From Candidatus Glassbacteria bacterium RIFCSPLOWO2_12_FULL_58_11 (lineage in GTDB: Bacteria; Gemmatimonadota; Glassbacteria; GWA2-58-10), in assembly GCA_001780825.1 (NCBI GenBank), contig MFIX01000010.1:16570-28918 (forward strand): a stretch of 12,349 nt of DNA, given 5' to 3'. Positions 7,732-12,349 of the stretch are shown here, one piece after another. The notes beneath the pieces were generated by a model. That model saw only the letters and a program-made list of their open reading frames with translations, had not been told where the DNA came from and searched no databases. Each line of letters opens with the position of its first letter. Within the stretch, counting starts at the first letter, position 1. Made by a program: the position numbers and the translations under genes.

Positions 7732-8346
7732 ATGCCTCCAAGCCGAGTATTCAGCCGGGATGCAGTCCTGCAGGGAGCTTTCCGGCTGGCCCGGGAAAAG
7801 GGCAGGCGGGCGCTGACTGCCAGGCAGGTGGCGGGACGGCTGCGCTGCTCCACTACGCCGATTTACGAGCATTTCGGGACAATAGACAATCTCCGGCTGG
7901 AGGTGGCCGGTCTGGCCCGGGAGGTGCTTCTGGAGTACACCCGGCGGCCTTATACCGAGCACCCTTTCCTTAATATGGGTATCGGTGTGGTGACTTTTGC
8001 CAAGGAGCAGACTGAGCTGTACCGCATGCTGTTCATGGAATCGAGCGAGTTCCGCGGCGTAAATGAGGAGCTGCTTGCGGTCCTGGTGCGGGACATGGAG
8101 CACGATATCCGTTTTAAGGATATGGATCTGGCCCGCCGCGGCAGGCTGCTGGAAAAGATGAGTACCTTCACTTACGGGCTGGCTTCGACAATCTGCCTGG
8201 GATTGGCCCGCGAATCGAGCGATGCCTATATCCATAAAATTTTAAAGGAGGTCGGGTCCGTGGTCATAGCCGCGGCTCTCGAGGAGTCCGCCAAGAGTAA
8301 AGGAAACAAAGGTTGTGCCGGCGAATGGAGGCCGGTAGAGTGGTGA
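7732..8346 (+). CDS. TetR/AcrR-family transcriptional regulator
   Basis: A 204-residue cytoplasmic DNA-binding protein of normal TetR length. The N-terminal helix-turn-helix spans about residues 8-55: FSRDAVLQGAFRLAREKG, then ALTARQVAGRLRCSTTPIYEHFG, where TTPIYEHF is the typical recognition-helix region. The rest (about 60-195) is a helical ligand/dimer domain with LNMGIGVVTFAKEQ and YRMLFMESS, resembling a TetR subgroup of unknown ligand. The ATG at 7732 is the only upstream-most start codon in frame; no clear Shine-Dalgarno sequence precedes it. A strong promoter and a double palindrome (7644-7692) lie just upstream, so autorepression is likely. The TonB-dependent receptor gene starts 62 bases downstream and probably belongs to the same transcript, which makes control of nutrient or ligand uptake the best guess for its role. 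Confidence 0.92.
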   Translation: MPPSRVFSRDAVLQGAFRLAREKGRRALTARQVAGRLRCSTTPIYEHFGTIDNLRLEVAGLAREVLLEYTRRPYTEHPFLNMGIGVVTFAKEQTELYRMLFMESSEFRGVNEELLAVLVRDMEHDIRFKDMDLARRGRLLEKMSTFTYGLASTICLGLARESSDAYIHKILKEVGSVVIAAALEESAKSKGNKGCAGEWRPVEW

Positions 8347-8408
8347 TCCATGAAGCCGGCGGCCGGCGTAAATCTGCAGGTCCAAAATCATTGACAGGGG
8401 TCTCGAAA

Positions 8409-10719
8409 ATGAACAAAGCCTGTTTGAAAATTTTGTCAATCTCCCTTTTGACAGTCATGTACGGGGCGGTTCCCGCCCGGTGCCAGGATGCGGCGGCGCC
8501 GGAGAGCCGGGAACAAAAAGCGAGCGCGATCTCCGGCGCGGTGCGAGATGCCGAGACCACAGCGCCTCTCTCTGGAGCGAACGTGCTGGTTGTCGGCACC
8601 AGCCTGGGCGCGGTCACGGACAGCCTCGGGAAATTCACCCTTCAGGGCGTTCAGCTCGGCAACCAGCTCCTCAAGATCAGCTACACCGGCTACGAATCCG
8701 CTCTGATACCGGATGTGGTGGTACGGTCCGGGCGCACGAGTGTCATCCTGGCCGGGCTGAGAATGAAAACCATCGAACTGGAAAGCCTGACCGTCGAGGG
8801 CAGCGAATTCCGCGAGACCGCAGAGGAGCCGGTCAGTACGGTCGGTTTCTCCAACGAGGAGATCCGCCGGGCTCCGGGCTCCGCGGGCGATGTGAGCCGG
8901 ATCTTCTCCGTGCTGCCCAGTATCGCCAAGGTCAACGATCAGGTCAATGGGCTGGTGGTGCGGGGCGGCAATCCCGCGGAAAACGGCTTTTACATCGACA
9001 ATATGGAAATCCCGAATATCAACCACTACCCGCAGCAGGGCAGCTCCTCCGGGCCGATCGGGCTTGCTCAACGTGGATTTCCTGCAGGATGTAAATTTCA
9101 GCGCCGGCGGGTTCTCGGTGGCCTATGGCGACCGGCTGTCCTCGGTGATGGATATCCGCTTCCGCGAGGGCAACCGCCGCGAGTTCGACAGTCAGCTCGA
9201 CATGAATATGGCCGGCCTGGGCCTTGTCGGCGAGGGGCCGCTGGCCGGCGGCAAAGGCTCGTGGCTGTTTTCGGCCCGCAAGAGCTATCTGGACCTGCTG
9301 GTGGATGCGATCGGCACCGGCGTGGCCCCGCAGTACAGCGACTACCAGGGCAAAGCTGTGATCGATCTCTCCAGCCGTCAACGCCTGGAATTCCTCGGCG
9401 TGGCCGGGATCGACCACATAAATTTCGACAAGAAGACCTCGCTGGATGATGGGAAAAACTTTTATGGCCGGGCAGACAACGTGGAGAACATGGTCGGGGT
9501 CAACTGGAGTTGGCGCGGCGAAAGCAACTGGCACTCCGAGACCTCCCTTTCGCGGATGTACACCCGTTATAAGAACCGCTTCAGCGCCACGGATGATGAT
9601 AGCCTGGGTGTCGATGACCGCAGCAGCGAGGTCTCGCTGACCCTGCGCAATGTCACTTATTACCGCCTGGCAGGCGGCGACGGGTTCAAATTCGGCTTCG
9701 AGGAAAAGCACATCGACAACAACTACGATTCCTATTTCAAAGATTATCGCGACCAGTACGGGAACCTGGTCCCGGCGCTGATTGTCAACCGGCCGGTCAA
9801 TACCGACAGGCTGGGCGCCTTTTTCATTTATAACTGGAACCCGGTTCCGCGCCTGGAGCTTAACCTGGGCGGCCGGGCGGACCATTTCACTTACAACGGG
9901 AACAGCCATTTTTCCCCGCGCATCTCTTTCACGGTCAAACTTTCCGAAAAAACAGCGCTAAACGGCTCGGCCGGGACCTATTACCAGAACTTGCCCTTGG
10001 CGATCCTTTCCCAGGACCGCGATTTCAAGGAGCTGCGGGACCTGGAGGCCTTGCATTTCATCCTCGGGATCAGCCGCCTGGTTAGCGAAAACACCCGTTT
10101 GACCGTGGAGGCCTATGACAAGGAGTACCGTCATTTCCCGCTGGACCCGACCAAGCCGGGCCTTTTCCCGGCCGATGAGGGAGCCAGCCACGAGCGGCTG
10201 GTGGACAGCGGCCGGGCCTTCACGCGCGGGATCGAGGTGGTGCTGCAAAAGAAACTGGCGGTGGATTTCTACGGCCTGGTCAGCGGCTCGGTATATCAGT
10301 CGCGCTACCAGGGTTACGATGGCATCTGGCGCGACCGGATTTACGGCAACCGCTACCTGTTCAGCCTCGAAGGTGGCCGGATATTCAGCCAGAAATGGGA
10401 GTCTAGCCTGCGCTGGGTATTTGCCGGAGGCCGGCCTTACACGCCTTTCGACCTGACCGCCACGCGCGCGCTGGACACCGGTATCTACGACCTGAGCCGG
10501 ATCAACGGAAAGCGCCACCCGGCCTACCATTCGTTGAACTTCAGGGTTGACCGCCGCTTCAATTTCCGCGATTCAAACCTCGTCCTTTACTGGGATCTGT
10601 GGAATGTCTATAACCGCAAGAATATCGCCAGCTATTACTGGAACGAGGTCGAGAACAAGGTGGACCGGGAAAATCAGTGGAGTCTATTGCCGGTTTTCGG
10701 ACTGGAATGGGAATTTTAA
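8409..10719 (+). pseudogene. TonB-dependent outer-membrane receptor, interrupted by a single-base frameshift
   Basis: Outer-membrane beta-barrel that imports a bound ligand with energy from TonB/ExbBD. ATG 8409 has AGGGG (8396-8400) 8 bases upstream and starts a signal peptide (MNKACLKILSISLLTVMYG, cleavage near ARC-QD). A carboxypeptidase-regulatory-like beta-sandwich follows (about residues 40-120: ISGAVRDAE, GANVLVVGTSLGAVTDS, ISYTGYES), then the plug (VSRIFSVLPSIAKVND, LVVRGGNPAENGFYIDNMEI). After GPIGL the frame is lost. Sense resumes one base later as LLNVDFLQDVNFSAGGFSVA and runs through the barrel to a terminal Phe (EWEF), the usual outer-membrane sorting end. One surplus base in CTTG (9063-9066) explains it. 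The repaired protein would be about 769 residues, normal for the family. The first frame otherwise ends at 9449. Intact codon use downstream suggests a very recent mutation or a sequencing/assembly error. Ligand unknown. Confidence 0.85.
9063..9066 (+). other. Frameshift point in the receptor gene
   Basis: The two receptor frames join here: the upstream frame reads GGG-CTT-GCT, and the downstream frame begins CTC-AAC-GTG at 9067. Removing one base from CTTG restores Gly-Leu-Leu-Asn-Val-Asp-Phe, a run that fits the receptor plug region. The surrounding sequence is not a long homopolymer. Confidence 0.8.
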
Positions 10720-10750
10720 ATTTGTCCGGCCCGCAGAATGTGATTAAAAT

Positions 10751-10787
10751 TAGAGGGGCCTTGAAAGTTTCTTTCAGCGCCCCTTTA
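10751..10787 (+). terminator. Stem-loop after the receptor gene (GCCCCT-type)
   Basis: TAGAGGGGC (10751-10759) pairs with GCCCCTTTA (10779-10787, one G-U). A 2x2 internal loop then separates a second 6-bp stem, TGAAAG (10762-10767) with CTTTCA (10771-10776), closed by TTT. It starts 31 bases after the receptor stop and ends 47 bases before the next ATG. No T-run lies beyond the stem, so termination is possible but not certain. It resembles the hairpin at 11423-11457. Confidence 0.55.
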
Positions 10788-10834
10788 GTGCATCCTGCAA
10801 GGCCAGAGTTAATTCTTTGTCCCGGGAGGAGCAG

Positions 10835-11248
10835 ATGTTCAAGAAAGGCCTGTTGTCCGTTGTCGCTGTTTACGTAGTCTGGACCGCGCTGGATTACGTG
10901 ATCCACCAGTTGATCCTTGGTACGGCTTACATGAATACCGCCCAGCTCTGGAGAGACCCGGCAGAGATGAAAATGGGCCTGATGCAGGTAGTGACCATCC
11001 TCTCGGCGATAGCTTTTGTGGCGATCTATGTCCGCCTGATCGGGAATAAAAGCCTCTGCAAGGCGCTGGAATACGGCTGCTGGTTCGGGTTCGGCGCCGG
11101 GGTCTCCATGGGCTATGGATTTTTTGCCGTGTCGCCGATCCCCTACTTTATGGCCTTCACCTGGTTTATCGGCACCTTGGTCCAGGGGCTGGCCGCCGGC
11201 CTGGTGACCGGATTGATCGCCAAAGAGCCAAAAGCCGCGGCTGCGTAA
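10835..11248 (+). CDS. Small conserved four-helix membrane protein of unknown function
   Basis: A 137-residue hydrophobic protein, probably in the inner membrane. Four membrane segments are visible: about residues 5-27 (LLSVVAVYVVWTALDYVIHQ), 49-69 (MQVVTILSAIAFVAIYVRLI), 82-102 (YGCWFGFGAGVSMGYGFFAV) and 106-130 (YFMAFTWFIGTLVQGLAAGL). Asp and His in the first helix (LDYVIHQ), and small-residue patterns in the third and fourth, are reminiscent of a widespread family of small uncharacterised membrane proteins. I cannot name a confirmed domain. GGGAGGAG (10824-10831) supports ATG 10835 over a TTG at 10817. The gene stands 115 bases after the receptor gene and is bracketed by two similar hairpins, so it may form its own small transcription unit. 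No catalytic motif, signal cleavage site or metal-binding cluster is evident. Confidence 0.85.
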   Translation: MFKKGLLSVVAVYVVWTALDYVIHQLILGTAYMNTAQLWRDPAEMKMGLMQVVTILSAIAFVAIYVRLIGNKSLCKALEYGCWFGFGAGVSMGYGFFAVSPIPYFMAFTWFIGTLVQGLAAGLVTGLIAKEPKAAAA

Positions 11249-11364
11249 TATTATTATTTCTGTCGGTCTCCAAGCCATAGACCGTGGTTGACCCGGCCGG
11301 GAGTCCGAGTTAATATTCCGGCACAGCAGGCGCTGTGCAACTTTCAGCGGTTCCAGGGTATTAT

Positions 11365-11396
11365 TGCAGGGGCCGGCCGAAAAGCCGGCCCCTGCA
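11365..11396. repeat. Long GC-rich inverted repeat in the spacer after the small membrane protein gene
   Basis: TGCAGGGGCCGGC (11365-11377) pairs perfectly over 13 bp with GCCGGCCCCTGCA (11384-11396) around CGAAAA. It lies 117 bases after the stop at 11248 and has no T-run after it, so it looks more like an extragenic palindrome than an intrinsic terminator. Its 3' arm contains GCCCCT, shared with the other hairpins of this window. The rest of 11249-11422 holds no gene that I can support. Confidence 0.55.
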
Positions 11397-11422
11397 GCCG
11401 CATAAGCAATAGAATTTCAGTC

Positions 11423-11465
11423 AGGGACGTTGAAATGTTTATATCAACGCCCCTTTTGGTTTTTT
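11423..11465 (+). terminator. Probable intrinsic terminator upstream of the tricorn-like gene
   Basis: AGGGACGTTGA (11423-11433) pairs with TCAACGCCCCT (11444-11454): ten pairs with one A-C mismatch around a 10-base loop. Ts follow at 11454-11457 and 11460-11465, the best T-tract of any hairpin in the window. It probably ends the transcript of the small membrane protein gene, and it ends 58 bases before the tricorn-like ATG. The sequence is similar to the hairpin at 10751-10787. Confidence 0.65.
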
Positions 11466-11512
11466 CCGTGGAGAATAAGCCGCAGAACCATCCTTGAAGG
11501 GAGAGCTCCAGG

Positions 11513-12349
11513 ATGTACCGTCATTTCTTGTGCACCGCCGCCAGCCTCATACTCCTTATCGGACAATCCGCAGCCCAGCAGACTCCCGAGCCGCCCGAGC
11601 CCGCGCCCGCCGGGGAGACCCGGCTGATGCGCTACCCGGACATTCACGATAATCTGGTGGTCTTTGTCTTTGCCGGTGACCTCTGGAGCGTGCCGCTCGC
11701 GGGCGGACAGGCGCGACGGATCACCGCCGGCCCGGGACTGGAGCTGAGTCCGCATTTCTCTCCGGATGGCCGCTGGATCGCTTTCACGGGCGAGTACGAC
11801 GGCAACCGCGGGGTCTATGTTATCCCCGCCGAGGGCGGAGAGCCGCGCCGTCTCACCTGGCGGCAGGCCAGTTATGGCGAGCTGCGCCACGGTTACGACA
11901 ACTACGTGCTGGACTGGACCCCGGACGGCAAACAGGTGCTGTTCCGCTCCTGGCGGCAGGCCTTTAATAGCTGGTTTGAGAAGCTCTACACCGTGCTGCT
12001 CGACGGCAAAGGCGCGCCGACCGCGCTCGAGCTGCCCGAGGGTGGCCTGTCATCCTACTCTCCTGATGGAAGCCGTCTGGCTTACAACCGCACTTTCCGG
12101 AACTTCCGCACCTGGAAGCGCTACTATGGCGGCCTGGCCCAGGATATCTGGCTCTGGGATTTCAAGGCGAAAAAATCCACCCGCCTCACCGATTGGAAAG
12201 GCACGGACACCGACCCGCTATGGCTCGGCGACAAGATCTACTACAACTCGGATGAGACCGGTGTGTTCAATATTTACCAGCTCGATCCGCAGGGCGGCGG
12301 GAAAAAGCAGCTTACTTTCCACAACGTCTGGGATGTGCGCTGGCCCGGG
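11513..12349 (+). CDS. Tricorn-protease-like (S41 family) protein, N-terminal propeller part, 3'-truncated by window edge
   Basis: The frame is open from ATG 11513 to the last base, giving 279 residues; the C-terminus lies outside. AAGGGAG (11497-11503) sits 9 bases upstream. A signal peptide (MYRHFLCTAASLILLIGQSA, cleavage near AAQ-Q) is followed by a Pro/Glu-rich linker, so the protein is exported. From about residue 37 it shows a beta-propeller: LMRYPDIHDNLVVFVFAGDLW, FSPDGRWIAFTGEYDGN, VIPAEGGEPRRLT, WTPDGKQVLFRS, YSPDGSRLAYN, FRTWKRYYGGLAQDIWLWD and KIYYNSDETGVFNIY. The repeated SPDG and RLT strands and the WKRY-GG-AQDIW stretch match bacterial tricorn homologues. Those continue with a second propeller, a PDZ domain and an S41 serine-protease core. 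In those proteins this part gates peptides into the active site. The catalytic residues cannot be checked here, so protease activity is inferred. Confidence 0.88.
   Translation, partial: MYRHFLCTAASLILLIGQSAAQQTPEPPEPAPAGETRLMRYPDIHDNLVVFVFAGDLWSVPLAGGQARRITAGPGLELSPHFSPDGRWIAFTGEYDGNRGVYVIPAEGGEPRRLTWRQASYGELRHGYDNYVLDWTPDGKQVLFRSWRQAFNSWFEKLYTVLLDGKGAPTALELPEGGLSSYSPDGSRLAYNRTFRNFRTWKRYYGGLAQDIWLWDFKAKKSTRLTDWKGTDTDPLWLGDKIYYNSDETGVFNIYQLDPQGGGKKQLTFHNVWDVRWPG

Noticed and set aside
8391..8396. TTGACA before the receptor gene as a -35 box
   Set aside because: It overlaps the Shine-Dalgarno sequence; any -10 would lie after the ATG, so it cannot drive this gene from its proper start.
9060..9070. 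Programmed +1 ribosomal frameshift in the receptor (CTT-G-CTC)
   Set aside because: There is no stop or clearly rare codon at the slip point and no evident stimulatory element; TonB receptors are not known to use recoding. A mutation or sequence error is simpler.
8480..9094. Overlapping plus-strand frames within the receptor gene as separate genes
   Set aside because: They are out-of-frame translations of low complexity; the receptor motifs lie in the two frames joined at 9063-9066.
1..12349. CRISPR array, tRNA/rRNA gene, insertion sequence or anti-phage system
   Set aside because: No regularly spaced repeats, cloverleaf sequence, transposase, integrase or defence-type domain could be seen on either strand.

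Overview
The window looks like a moderately GC-rich (roughly 60% in genes) chromosomal segment from a Gram-negative bacterium. The evidence for an outer membrane is a TonB-dependent receptor with a carboxypeptidase-like N-terminal domain and a terminal phenylalanine. The mix of a long alpha-glucan phosphorylase, a non-pyrrolysine MttB-family methyltransferase, an SSS symporter and a secreted tricorn-like propeller protein would fit an uncultured FCB-type or related candidate-phylum lineage. That placement is an inference; nothing here fixes the species. All eight supported genes lie on the + strand. I see no tRNA, rRNA, CRISPR array, insertion sequence or phage gene.

Layout: (1) 1-2301, the C-terminal part of a glycogen/alpha-glucan phosphorylase, cut by the left edge; (2) 2476-3891, pyruvate kinase; (3) 4014-5702, a sodium:solute symporter with a TTG start; (4) 5857-7284, an MttB-family corrinoid methyltransferase without pyrrolysine; (5) 7285-7731, an AT-rich spacer holding a REP-like palindrome and then a clear promoter overlapped by a double palindromic operator; (6) 7732-8346, a TetR-family regulator; (7) 8409-10719, a TonB-dependent receptor broken by one extra base near 9063-9066; (8) 10835-11248, a small four-helix membrane protein; (9) 11513-12349, the start of a tricorn-protease-like protein, cut by the right edge.

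Functionally, the first two genes suit carbon storage and lower glycolysis. The symporter and methyltransferase may form an uptake-plus-demethylation pair for a methylated amine, though the corrinoid protein is not in view. The TetR gene and the receptor are 62 bases apart and probably share the TetR promoter, so the receptor would be controlled by the repressor through the 7651-7692 operator.

The most unusual structure is between the genes. Most spacers carry a strong stem-loop, often 50-70 bases before the next start codon. Five of these share GCCCCT in the 3' arm, and two of them (10751-10787 and 11423-11457) are clearly similar in sequence and bracket the small membrane protein gene. I found no entirely new multi-gene system. 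The operator, the hairpin family and the receptor frameshift are the points most worth checking.
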